From an uncultured Lachnospiraceae bacterium (GTDB lineage Bacteria; Bacillota; Clostridia; Lachnospirales; Lachnospiraceae), in the NCBI GenBank assembly GCA_947625875.1, contig CANQQG010000003.1:1-64000 (forward strand): a stretch of DNA of 64,000 nucleotides. Reading direction: 5' to 3'. Below, piece by piece: positions 1-8,920 of this stretch. A program made the position numbers and the translations under genes. The notes beneath the pieces are model-generated. The model saw only the letters and a program-made list of their open reading frames with translations, made no database searches and was not told the origin of the DNA. Every line of letters starts with the position of its first letter. Positions within the stretch are counted from its first letter, which is position 1.

Positions 1-582
1 TTGATGGTAACGTATCAGGATTATATTAAGAAAACAAAACAGAATGTATACAAGAGTAAAAAAATCAAACTTCCAAGGCCAGAACTGTATGTAATATATA
101 CAGGGGATCGGAAAGAGCGTCCAGAATATATTAGCATGGCAGAAGAATTTTTTGATGGGCAGAATGCTTTTCTGGATGCAAAGGTAAAGGTTCTTTATGG
201 AAGCGATGAGGGTGATATCATCAGCCAGTATGTGACATTTACAAAGGTTTATGATGAACAGAGAAAGCTACATGGGAGAACCCGGAAGGCAGTGACGGAA
301 ACCATCCGTATCTGCAAAGATAAGAATGTGTTAAAGGAATATCTGGAAGAGCGGGAAAAGGAGGTTGAGCATATAATGTTAGCAATGTATGATGAAAAAG
401 AAATTTTGCTGGAGTATATTGAGAGTGAGAGATATGAGGCAGAAAAGAAAGCAGATAAAAGAAATGCGATTCAGATGGTAAAGGCAGGTAGGTTGTCAAT
501 AGATGAGGTGATGCAATTTTTCCCATCATTGTCATCTGACGATGTAAAAGAATTGCAGGAAGAATTGTTGCAGAATATTTGA
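1..582 (+). pseudogene. Rpn/PD-(D/E)XK-type transposase-like protein, C-terminal part (5' end at or beyond window edge)
   Basis: ORF open from base 1; C-terminal sequence (EEREKEVEHIMLAMYDEKEILLEYIESERYEAEKKADKRNAIQMVKAGRLSIDEV) resembles the C-terminal tail of Rpn-family proteins; adjacent to an integrase fragment. Confidence 0.45.
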
Positions 583-806
583 TAATACAGACACAAAGGA
601 ATGATGTTACACAGAAAGAGGTGATGGAGATATGCAACACGGCGATTGAGCGAGGTATGCAGCCTAAAGTCCTGCAACAGCTATTGGGCCATGCAAGTAT
701 TAAGACAACTATGGACAGATATGTTCATGTTACGGACGAGTCACTGGTAAACGCAGTTCGCCAGTTTGAAACGGCTACGCCTGCCACTTATGAAAAAAGG
801 GCGTAA
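579..806 (+). pseudogene. Tyrosine recombinase/phage integrase C-terminal fragment
   Basis: QQLLGHASIKTTMDRYVHVTDESL contains the LLGH and catalytic Tyr region of tyrosine recombinases; the N-terminal domain and catalytic Arg region are absent. Confidence 0.7.
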
Positions 807-881
807 AAAAGGCGTAGAGATAATTTATAGAAAGGCGGAAAGCCTTGAAAACAAGGGCTTTCTGAACAGGTATCATACATT

Positions 882-1982
882 ATGAAATTAGGAATCGTCG
901 GCTTGCCAAATGTAGGCAAAAGCACACTGTTTAATTCACTCACAAAAGCGGGAGCGGAATCCGCCAATTATCCGTTCTGCACGATCGACCCGAATGTGGG
1001 GATCGTTGCGGTTCCGGATGCGCGGCTTGACAAACTGGGTGAGATGTACCATTCAAAGAAAGTCACGCCTGCCGTGATCGAATTTGTAGATATCGCGGGG
1101 CTTGTAAAAGGCGCGAGCAAAGGGGAAGGGCTGGGAAATCAGTTCCTTGCCAATATCCGGGAGGTTGACGCGATCGTGCATGTGGTGCGGTGTTTTGAAG
1201 ATGCGAATGTCGTGCATGTGGACGGCAGCATCGACCCGGCACGGGATATTGAAACGATCAATCTGGAGCTTATTTTTTCGGATATTGAAATTCTGGAACG
1301 CCGTATCGCCAAGATCTCAAAGCAGGCGAAAATGGATAAAACACTGGCGAAAGAGCTGAAGCTGGCAGAGGGCGTCAGGGCGCACCTGGAGGAAGGGAAG
1401 CCGGCAAAAACCTTTGCGCTGGGAGAAGATGAGGAGGAGCAGGCCTGGTTTAAGACCTATAACCTGCTGACAGCAAAGCCGGTCATCTATGCGGCGAATG
1501 TAAAGGAGGACGACCTTGCGGACGACGCGGCGTCCAATGCTTTCGTGGCGGACGTGCGCGCGCTTGCACAACAGGAAAACAGCGAGGTGTTTGTCGTCTG
1601 CGCACAGATTGAGCAGGAGATGGCGGAGCTGGAAGATGATGAAAAAGAAATGTTTTTAGAGGAGCTTGGGCTGAAAGAGTCCGGGCTGGACAAGCTGATC
1701 CGCGCCAGCTATCGGCTGCTTGGGCTTATCAGCTTCCTGACGTCGGGCGAAGATGAGACGCGGGCGTGGACGATCAAAAACGGAACAAAAGCGCCGCAGG
1801 CGGCGGGGAAGATCCATACAGATTTTGAACGCGGGTTTATCCGCGCGGAAGTCGTCGCCTATGAGGATCTGGTATCCTGCGGGAGCATTGCCGCGGCAAG
1901 AGAGAAGGGGCTGGTTGGGCTGGAAGGCAAGGAATATGTCGTAAAAGACGGGGATGTAATTGTGTTCCGGTTTAACGTCTGA
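882..1982 (+). CDS. ychF: Redox-regulated ATPase/GTPase YchF
   Basis: [46 protein letters not shown] and full-length 366 aa. Confidence 0.95.
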   Translation: MKLGIVGLPNVGKSTLFNSLTKAGAESANYPFCTIDPNVGIVAVPDARLDKLGEMYHSKKVTPAVIEFVDIAGLVKGASKGEGLGNQFLANIREVDAIVHVVRCFEDANVVHVDGSIDPARDIETINLELIFSDIEILERRIAKISKQAKMDKTLAKELKLAEGVRAHLEEGKPAKTFALGEDEEEQAWFKTYNLLTAKPVIYAANVKEDDLADDAASNAFVADVRALAQQENSEVFVVCAQIEQEMAELEDDEKEMFLEELGLKESGLDKLIRASYRLLGLISFLTSGEDETRAWTIKNGTKAPQAAGKIHTDFERGFIRAEVVAYEDLVSCGSIAAAREKGLVGLEGKEYVVKDGDVIVFRFNV

Positions 1983-2055
1983 CTCTTTTTGGGATTTCCG
2001 GTGGAAAAAATTGTATGAAACAGCATATGATGGTAAAAAACGAGGCGGCGCCGTT

Positions 2056-2310
2056 ATGCGTTTGTGCGAGCTACAGGAAAAAAAGGTCATTAATGTAAAA
2101 GACTGTAAGTATCTGGGAAATGTGGTAGATATTGATCTGGATGAATGCACGGGGTGTATCCGTTTTCTGATCCTGCCGGGGCCCGGCCGTATTTTCGGGA
2201 TATTTTGCCGGGAATATGAGCTGTTTATTCCGTGGCGGAAAATTATAAAGATCGGGCCGGATATCATTCTGGTAGATGTGGACGAAAAGGAAGCGATACA
2301 TAAGCTGTGA
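2056..2310 (+). CDS. YlmC/YmxH family sporulation protein (PRC-barrel-like)
   Basis: MRLCELQEKKVINVKDCKYLGNVVDIDLDECTGCIRFLILPG; 84 aa; adjacent to nrdR. Confidence 0.8.
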   Translation: MRLCELQEKKVINVKDCKYLGNVVDIDLDECTGCIRFLILPGPGRIFGIFCREYELFIPWRKIIKIGPDIILVDVDEKEAIHKL

Positions 2311-2412
2311 AAATTTATTGACATGCAGCCCGGGGAAGGTTAAACTTTTATTTATAAGAACTGTCAATAGGACTTATCGGGAACCGGGCCGGGGAGAGAG
2401 GAGAAAGTTGCG

Positions 2413-2892
2413 ATGAAATGCCCATATTGCGGAAGTGATGATACCAGAGTCATTGATTCAAGACCGGCGGATGATAATAATTCTATCCGCAGGCGCAGGC
2501 TTTGCGATGGCTGCGGGAAACGGTTCACGACTTACGAAAAGGTCGAGACAATCCCGCTGATCGTCATTAAGAAGGACAATAACAGAGAGCAGTTTGACCG
2601 CTCAAAAATTGAGACGGGCATCCTGCGGGCGTGTCATAAGCGTCCGATCTCCATAAATGAGATCAATAAGCTGGTTGACGATATTGAGACCGAGATTTTT
2701 AACCGCGAGGAAAAAGAGATCTCAAGCAGCGTGATCGGGGAGATCGTCATGGACCGGTTAAAGGATCTCGAAGAGGTTGCTTACGTGCGTTTCGCGTCTG
2801 TCTACCGGGAATTTAAAGATGTAAACACCTTTATGAACGAGCTGAAAAAAATGCTGGATAAGGACAACACAGACACAGAACCAGAGGCTTAG
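2413..2892 (+). CDS. nrdR: Transcriptional repressor NrdR
   Basis: [42 protein letters not shown] zinc ribbon plus ATP-cone. Confidence 0.95.
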   Translation: MKCPYCGSDDTRVIDSRPADDNNSIRRRRLCDGCGKRFTTYEKVETIPLIVIKKDNNREQFDRSKIETGILRACHKRPISINEINKLVDDIETEIFNREEKEISSSVIGEIVMDRLKDLEEVAYVRFASVYREFKDVNTFMNELKKMLDKDNTDTEPEA

Positions 2893-2903
2893 GAAGGAGC
2901 GGT

Positions 2904-3440
2904 ATGTTACAGGCATTTTATCCGGGCGAATATCTGCAGTCGGCCTATGCGGTTGATTATGACAGGCTTTACACGGAAGGGTACCGGGGCGTGATCTTTG
3001 ATATTGACAATACGCTCGTGCGCCATGGCGAACCGGCGGACGAACGCGCAAAAGCATTGTTCGCGCATTTAAAGGAGCTTGGATTCCGCGCCTGTGTGCT
3101 TTCAAACAATAAAGAGCCGCGCGTGAAGATGTTCTGCGACGGGGTGGTCTATACGGAGTATATTTTTAAGGCGCATAAACCGGCAAAGGCGGGCTACCTG
3201 CTTGCCATGGAAAAGATGGGGACGCATAAGGAAAATACATTGTTTGTCGGCGACCAGATCTTTACGGATATCTGGGGCGCAAACCGCGTCGGCGTCCGCA
3301 CGATGCTGGTTCAGCCGATTCATCCGAAAGAGGAGATTCAGATCGTTTTAAAACGTTACCCGGAGAAGCTGATTCTGTTTTTTTATAAAAGGCGGCTGAA
3401 ACGCCGGGGACGCAAAAATACAGGGAAAGGGAGCGTATAA
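2904..3440 (+). CDS. YqeG family HAD IIIA-type phosphatase
   Basis: GVIFDIDNTLVRHGEPAD...LSNNKEPRV...HKPAKAGYLLAMEKMG...FVGDQIFTDIWGANRVG. Confidence 0.88.
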   Translation: MLQAFYPGEYLQSAYAVDYDRLYTEGYRGVIFDIDNTLVRHGEPADERAKALFAHLKELGFRACVLSNNKEPRVKMFCDGVVYTEYIFKAHKPAKAGYLLAMEKMGTHKENTLFVGDQIFTDIWGANRVGVRTMLVQPIHPKEEIQIVLKRYPEKLILFFYKRRLKRRGRKNTGKGSV

Positions 3441-3442
3441 AG

Positions 3443-3883
3443 ATGAAGATTATTATTGGCAACGACCATGCGGGGCCGGAAATGAAAAAAGAGATTGCCG
3501 CGTATCTGGAGAAATTAGGGCACGAGGTCATTAATTTCGGCGTGGATACGACGGAAAGCTGCAACTATCCGGAGATCGGGGAGAAGGTCGGACGTGCGGT
3601 TGCAGCGGGCGAAGCGGACTGCGGCGTTTTGATCTGCGGAACCGGCGTCGGGATTTCCATTGCGGCGAATAAAGTCAAAGGCGTGCGCGCGGCGGTTTGT
3701 TCCGATACGGCGACGGCGCGTCTTGTAAAGCAGCACAACAATGCAAATATCATAGCGTTTGGCGCGCGCATTGTCGGCATCGAGGCCGCGAAAGATATCG
3801 TGAAGGCTTATCTGGAAGCGGAGTTTGAAGGGGGCAGGCACCAGACCCGAATCGATATGATCCATGCGATAGAAAACCGGTAA
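3443..3883 (+). CDS. rpiB: Ribose 5-phosphate isomerase B
   Basis: MKIIIGNDHAGPEMKKEIAAYLEKLGHEVINFG...CGTGVGISIAANK. Confidence 0.93.
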   Translation: MKIIIGNDHAGPEMKKEIAAYLEKLGHEVINFGVDTTESCNYPEIGEKVGRAVAAGEADCGVLICGTGVGISIAANKVKGVRAAVCSDTATARLVKQHNNANIIAFGARIVGIEAAKDIVKAYLEAEFEGGRHQTRIDMIHAIENR

Positions 3884-3998
3884 ATTTATTGCTGTTCGTA
3901 AGAGAATGCAAAAAAAGGTTGAAATATAGATATTTTTATTATATGATAGATACGTGGGTGACAAAATATCCCATAGAGTTTTAAGGAGGAAATATCGA

Positions 3999-4556
3999 AT
4001 GATTTCAGCAGGTGATTTTAGAAATGGCATTACGATTGAATTAGAAGGTAATATTTATCAGATTATCGAATTTCAGCATGTGAAGCCGGGAAAAGGCGCT
4101 GCATTTGTCCGGACGAAATTAAAAAATATCAAGAGCGGCGGCGTGGTGGAAAAAACATTCCGTCCGACGGAGAAATGCCCGCAGGCGCGGATTGACCGAA
4201 AGGATATGCAGTATTTGTATTCGGACGGGGATTTATATTATTTCATGGACGTTGAGACGTATGACCAGATTCCGATTGCTTCTGATCTGATCGGCGACGC
4301 GTTGAAATTTGTCAAGGAAAACGAAATGGTCAAGATCTGTTCCCATAACGGAAACGTATTTGCGGTGGAGCCGCCGTTGTTTGTTGAACTGGTCGTTACC
4401 GAGACGGAACCAGGCGTAAAAGGGGATACGGCGACAGGCGCGACAAAACCGGCAACGGTTGAAACGGGCGCGACGGTCTATGTGCCATTGTTTGTAAACC
4501 AGGACGATACGATCAAGATCGATACGAGGACAGGCGAGTATCTTTCGAGAGTATAA
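3999..4556 (+). CDS. efp: Elongation factor P
   Basis: [43 protein letters not shown]; start with upstream aaggagg. Confidence 0.96.
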   Translation: MISAGDFRNGITIELEGNIYQIIEFQHVKPGKGAAFVRTKLKNIKSGGVVEKTFRPTEKCPQARIDRKDMQYLYSDGDLYYFMDVETYDQIPIASDLIGDALKFVKENEMVKICSHNGNVFAVEPPLFVELVVTETEPGVKGDTATGATKPATVETGATVYVPLFVNQDDTIKIDTRTGEYLSRV

Positions 4557-4591
4557 GAGAGCGACCGCGCAGAAATGTGCGGGAATGTATG

Positions 4592-4620
4592 CGGCATTGG
4601 CGGAAAGCCAATGCCGTTTT
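4592..4620 (+). terminator. Intrinsic terminator of efp
   Basis: Perfect 10-bp stem CGGCATTGGC-ggaaa-GCCAATGCCG followed by TTTT. Confidence 0.75.
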
Positions 4621-4697
4621 GTCAGGCGGATGGCGGGAAAGAGCGGTGCAGTCAGTCCGCTCATTGCCTGTGGGAATCATTACATGTGGAGGAGATT

Positions 4698-5087
4698 ATG
4701 TTAACGGTTGGGATCAGCAATGAATGTGTCAGGGAAGTGACATTGGAAAACACGGCGAGCGCGTTTGGGAGCGGTTTGCTTGATGTGTTTGCGACGCCTG
4801 CCATGATCGCTTTGATGGAGGAGACGTGCCTGAAAAGCGTACAGGCGGAGATGGAAGAAGGATGGGGCACGGTCGGGACAGAGGTAAACATTGAACATGT
4901 GTCCGCGAGCCCGGTCGGTATGCATGTGCGCTGCGTGAGCAAACTCGTGGAAGTGGACGGGCGCAAGCTGGTGTTTGACGTGCAGGCGTTTGACGAGGCG
5001 GGATTAGTCGGACAGGGGACGCATGTGCGGTTTATGGTTCAAAATGAGAAATTTCTGCACAAGGCGCAGCATAAGCGAAAACAGTAG
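4698..5087 (+). CDS. Thioesterase family protein (hotdog fold, fluoroacetyl-CoA thioesterase-like)
   Basis: GSGLLDVFATPAMIALMEETCLKSVQ...GTEVNIEHVSASPVG; ggagg SD. Confidence 0.8.
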   Translation: MLTVGISNECVREVTLENTASAFGSGLLDVFATPAMIALMEETCLKSVQAEMEEGWGTVGTEVNIEHVSASPVGMHVRCVSKLVEVDGRKLVFDVQAFDEAGLVGQGTHVRFMVQNEKFLHKAQHKRKQ

Positions 5088-5106
5088 GAAAAAAAGCGCG
5101 GATAAA

Positions 5107-5146
5107 AAATAACTGCCGGATCCGAAAAAGGAGCCGGCAGTTATTT
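5107..5146. terminator. Bidirectional terminator between convergent genes
   Basis: AAATAACTGCCGG ... CCGGCAGTTATTT inverted repeat between convergent CDSs. Confidence 0.7.
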
Positions 5147-5163
5147 CTGCATATAGATTTGAT

Positions 5164-6087
5164 TTAATCTGGAAATTTGAATTTTGCAAGCAGGTCTCCA
5201 AGGGAAGTCGTGGCGGATTCATTTGTCGAGTACTCCGCCGCGCTGGCGGTTTCCTCTGCGGAAACTTCGCCCATTTCTTCTTCCAGATCGCGGATGCTTA
5301 ACGAGATGCGGTTATCGTTTGTGCTGCGGATTTTTGCGCGCACTTTCTGGCCGACCTTTAATACTTCGGAAGGCTTGCGGATACGCCGCTCACAGATCTG
5401 CGACACATGGACAAGACCGGTCAGCCCGTTGCCGATATTTACGAACGCGCCATAATTGGTCAGGCTTTCCACTGTCCCTTCCACAATGCTTCCCGGGACG
5501 AGCATGGAGATCCGGTGGTTCCGTTCGGCCTCTTCCCGTTCTTTCAGGATGACCTTTGCGGACAATACGAGTTTTTCCTTTTGGGCGTCCACTGTGATCG
5601 GGCGCACTTCCAGATTTTTCCCAATCCATTCGGAGACGTCTTCTACATAGTCAAGGCTTAACTGCGACGCGGGGATAAAGCCGCGGATGCCTTCTACATA
5701 GGCGATAACGCCGGCGGGAACGGTTTCTTTTACCTTTACCTGAAAGACCGTCCCCTGTTCCATGGCTTCTTTTAATTTATCCCAGCCAAGCTCCTGGTTG
5801 GCTTCGCGCTGTGACAATAAGATATTGCCGGAGCCGTCGTCCATGCGGATTACCGTAGCCTGGATCTCATCGCCCGGATGCAGCTCCTCCAGGATGGAAT
5901 AATCGGGATCGTCGCTCAATTCGTTTGCCTTGATAATGCCCGGCGCGAAATATTTCAGATCCAGCGTCGCCTCTTCGTCCGATACGGCGACAACCACGCC
6001 CGTTACGATATCGCCTTCCCGTATGCGGCGGAAGGAGGCTTCCAGTTCTTCTTTGTAATCGTCCATTGATTCTAAATGTTCTTCCAT
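5164..6087 (-). CDS. S1 RNA-binding domain protein (30S ribosomal protein S1-like)
   Basis: Several S1-like repeats: GDIVTGVVVAVSDEEATLDLKYFAPGIIKANELS; GSIVEGTVESLTNYGAFVNIGNGLTGLVHVSQI. Confidence 0.85.
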   Translation of the reverse strand: MEEHLESMDDYKEELEASFRRIREGDIVTGVVVAVSDEEATLDLKYFAPGIIKANELSDDPDYSILEELHPGDEIQATVIRMDDGSGNILLSQREANQELGWDKLKEAMEQGTVFQVKVKETVPAGVIAYVEGIRGFIPASQLSLDYVEDVSEWIGKNLEVRPITVDAQKEKLVLSAKVILKEREEAERNHRISMLVPGSIVEGTVESLTNYGAFVNIGNGLTGLVHVSQICERRIRKPSEVLKVGQKVRAKIRSTNDNRISLSIRDLEEEMGEVSAEETASAAEYSTNESATTSLGDLLAKFKFPD

Positions 6088-6354
6088 AGTTTCTTTCCTT
6101 TCTGTACCTTTCCTTTCTGTACAAGTGTTATACTCCGGAGTATGTGATATAGAATGACGTAAAAAAATCCGGCCTGTTAGTAGTGTATTGCATTTTTGCA
6201 AAAGATACAAGCGCTTTTAGCAGCGGGCGGGGAAATTTGGGAACGGAGGGCAAAGCGGCGGAAAAGGGGTGGCGCGGGACGCCGCGTCATGTTATAATCC
6301 GGTTGGAAATATGCGCTGCGGCAGAAACTGTGGCAGAAAGAAGGGAAATGAAAT

Positions 6355-7086
6355 TTGTATAAACGTGTGATGGATATCCGGAGCGGGGGTTCGCAGGCAT
6401 TGCGTGCGGATGCGGGGATGAAGATTATGATCGTGGAAGACGACGCGGCCCTGGCAGGGGAGATCGCGGCTTTTTTAGAGAAATGGGGCTATCGGACGTT
6501 TCTTGCGGAGCAGTTTGCGCAGGTTGTGGACGAATTTCTTGCCTGCCGCCCGCAGCTTGTTTTAATGGATGTGAACCTGCCTTTTTATGACGGATTTTAC
6601 TGGTGCGCGAAGATCCGGGAGATTTCGCAGGCCCCTGTCCTGTATATCAGCAGCCGCAATGACGACCGGGACAAGATCATGGCGATCGCGCAGGGCGGGG
6701 ACGATTATATGGAAAAACCGTTTCATCTGGAGCTTTTAAGGGCGAAAGTCGAAGCGCTTTTAAGGCGCACGTATCAGTACCGCGTCCGGGAGCGGATATT
6801 CCTGCGCGACGGCATTTCTTATGATGCGGGGCGGGCGGCGCTCTTTTTCGGGGAGACGGAATTGGAGCTTACGCGTTCGGAAAAGAAGATTGTGTCAAAG
6901 CTTCTGGAGCGGAAGCCGGAGGTTGTGACGCGCGAAGAGCTGATGGCGGCGCTTTGGGATACGGATGAATTTGTTTCTGACGGGACGCTGACGACGATCG
7001 TAAGCCGCCTGCGCAGCAAGATCAAAGCCGTCTGCGGGGAGGAGCTGATCGTTACAAAGAAAGGGCTGGGGTATCTGATACAATGA
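6355..7086 (+). CDS. OmpR-family response regulator (BceR-type)
   Basis: MKIMIVEDDAALAGEIAAFLEKWGYRTF...winged-helix; adjacent to an intramembrane-type HK and a FtsX-like ABC transporter; start could be 6418 (MKIMIVEDD). Confidence 0.88.
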   Translation: MYKRVMDIRSGGSQALRADAGMKIMIVEDDAALAGEIAAFLEKWGYRTFLAEQFAQVVDEFLACRPQLVLMDVNLPFYDGFYWCAKIREISQAPVLYISSRNDDRDKIMAIAQGGDDYMEKPFHLELLRAKVEALLRRTYQYRVRERIFLRDGISYDAGRAALFFGETELELTRSEKKIVSKLLERKPEVVTREELMAALWDTDEFVSDGTLTTIVSRLRSKIKAVCGEELIVTKKGLGYLIQ

Positions 7087-8069
7087 GTTATCTTTTGAAA
7101 CAGAAAAAGCTGATATTGCTGCCGACGCTTCTGGCGGTTTTTTATAACCTGTATTTTGGAGCTTTCGGGAATGGGATGGATATCGGCTTTTTACTTTACG
7201 CAGATCTTTTGGCCGGCGCGGCGATGGCTGTTTTTTTCATGCTGGACGTCTACAAATTTTATCGGGAAAAGAGACGGAAGGAAGAGCTGCTGCGCATGGA
7301 CTCGCTCGTGTGGATGGAGTTTGAGGATTCCGGGGAGAGCCGGATCGCCAGACATGACGCGGTGATCCTGCAAAGGCAGCTGGAGGCGCAGTTTCGCATG
7401 AACTGCGATCTGCAGGATTACATGGCGCGGTGGTGCCATGAGGTGAAGCTGCCGCTTTCCGCCGCCCTGTTAATGAATGAGAAGATTGCGGACGCGGCGC
7501 TGCGCCATACGCAGAAAGAGCAGCTGGAACGCATCCGGCAGCAGCTGAACATGGCGCTGCTTGGCGCAAAAGCGCAGAGCAGCCTGTTTGACCTGCAGGT
7601 GCGCCGGGTAAATCTTTTGGACTGCGTAAAAACGTCTGTCCATAACAATCAGTTCTTTTTGATCCAGAAGCAGTTTCAGATTGACCTGCGCGTGCCGGAG
7701 ACGTTGGTTTACACAGACCGGACATGGCTGGTTTATCTTTTGGATCAGCTTGTGCAGAACGCGGTAAAGTATGCGGGCGCTCAGCCCATGCTCAAGATTT
7801 ATACGGAAGACGGGGAAGAGACCGTCCGGCTTTTTGTGGAGGATAACGGGGAGGGCATTTTAGAAAGCGACGTCCGCCGTATTTTTGAGCGCGGCTATAC
7901 GGGGAGCAGCCACCATAACGGGAAATATAAATCGACGGGGATGGGGCTGTATCTGGCGGATACGATCGCGAAGCGGCTGGAGCATCCGCTGGAAGTGGAG
8001 AGCGTGTATGGGGAGTATACGAGGTTTGCGGTCAGTATGCGCAGGGCGTCCAACCTTACAAAAATGTAA
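7083..8069 (+). CDS. Sensor histidine kinase (BceS-type, short N-terminal membrane region)
   Basis: WCHEVKLPLSAALL H-box; VEDNGEGILESDVRRIFERGYTGSSHHNGKYKSTGMGLYLA. Confidence 0.88.
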   Translation: MSYLLKQKKLILLPTLLAVFYNLYFGAFGNGMDIGFLLYADLLAGAAMAVFFMLDVYKFYREKRRKEELLRMDSLVWMEFEDSGESRIARHDAVILQRQLEAQFRMNCDLQDYMARWCHEVKLPLSAALLMNEKIADAALRHTQKEQLERIRQQLNMALLGAKAQSSLFDLQVRRVNLLDCVKTSVHNNQFFLIQKQFQIDLRVPETLVYTDRTWLVYLLDQLVQNAVKYAGAQPMLKIYTEDGEETVRLFVEDNGEGILESDVRRIFERGYTGSSHHNGKYKSTGMGLYLADTIAKRLEHPLEVESVYGEYTRFAVSMRRASNLTKM

Positions 8070-8155
8070 CCTTCCCGCCCGGCGCTGTAACCCTGACGTC
8101 AGGATTTTTTTGCCCTGTTCTTTTATAATACAGATGTGTGAAGGAGGAAACCAAT

Positions 8156-8920
8156 ATGAATAACAACAACGCAGTGGCGTCAATCAGACATCTGACAAAG
8201 GATTACGGCACGAGAGGGTATGTGGCGCGGGTGTTAAAGGGCATTGACCTGACAGTCGCGGAGCATGATTTTATTGCCATTATGGGGCCGAGCGGCTCGG
8301 GGAAGACGACTTTGTTAAATATCTTATCTTCCATTGACTGGCCGACGCAGGGCAGCGTGCTTATCGACGGGAAGGATATTACGAAGGCGTCGAACAAAGA
8401 GCTTTCCGCGCTCCGGCGGGATAAGATCGGGTTTATCTTTCAGGATTACAACCTGTTGGATACGATGACGCTGCAGGATAATATCGCGCTCCCGTTATCG
8501 CTAAACGGCGTGGACAGCCGCACATGCATGGAGCGGGTGGACGCGCTTGCGGGCATATTCGGCTTAAAGGAGCATCTGGGCAAATATCCGTATGAGCTGT
8601 CCGGCGGGCAGAAGCAGCGCGGCGCGGCATGCCGGGCGCTCGTGCATGAGCCGCGCATAATCTTTGCAGACGAGCCGACCGGCGCGCTGGATTCCAAAGC
8701 GAGCCGCGATCTGCTGGAATGCCTGCGGGCGGTCAATGACAGCGGACGGGCGACGATCCTGATGGTAACGCATGACGCGTTCAGCGCGTCTTATGCAAAA
8801 GACGTCTGTATTCTGAGCGACGGTCAGATCAGATGCCGGATCAGCAGGGGGACGGACAGACAGGAGTTTTACGACAGGATCATGGATATGATCGCGTCGA
8901 TGGGAGGTGAGGAGGTATGA
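8156..8920 (+). CDS. ABC transporter ATP-binding protein (BceA-type)
   Basis: GPSGSGKTTLLN, LSGGQKQRGAACRAL, FADEPTGALDSKAS. Confidence 0.92.
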   Translation: MNNNNAVASIRHLTKDYGTRGYVARVLKGIDLTVAEHDFIAIMGPSGSGKTTLLNILSSIDWPTQGSVLIDGKDITKASNKELSALRRDKIGFIFQDYNLLDTMTLQDNIALPLSLNGVDSRTCMERVDALAGIFGLKEHLGKYPYELSGGQKQRGAACRALVHEPRIIFADEPTGALDSKASRDLLECLRAVNDSGRATILMVTHDAFSASYAKDVCILSDGQIRCRISRGTDRQEFYDRIMDMIASMGGEEV

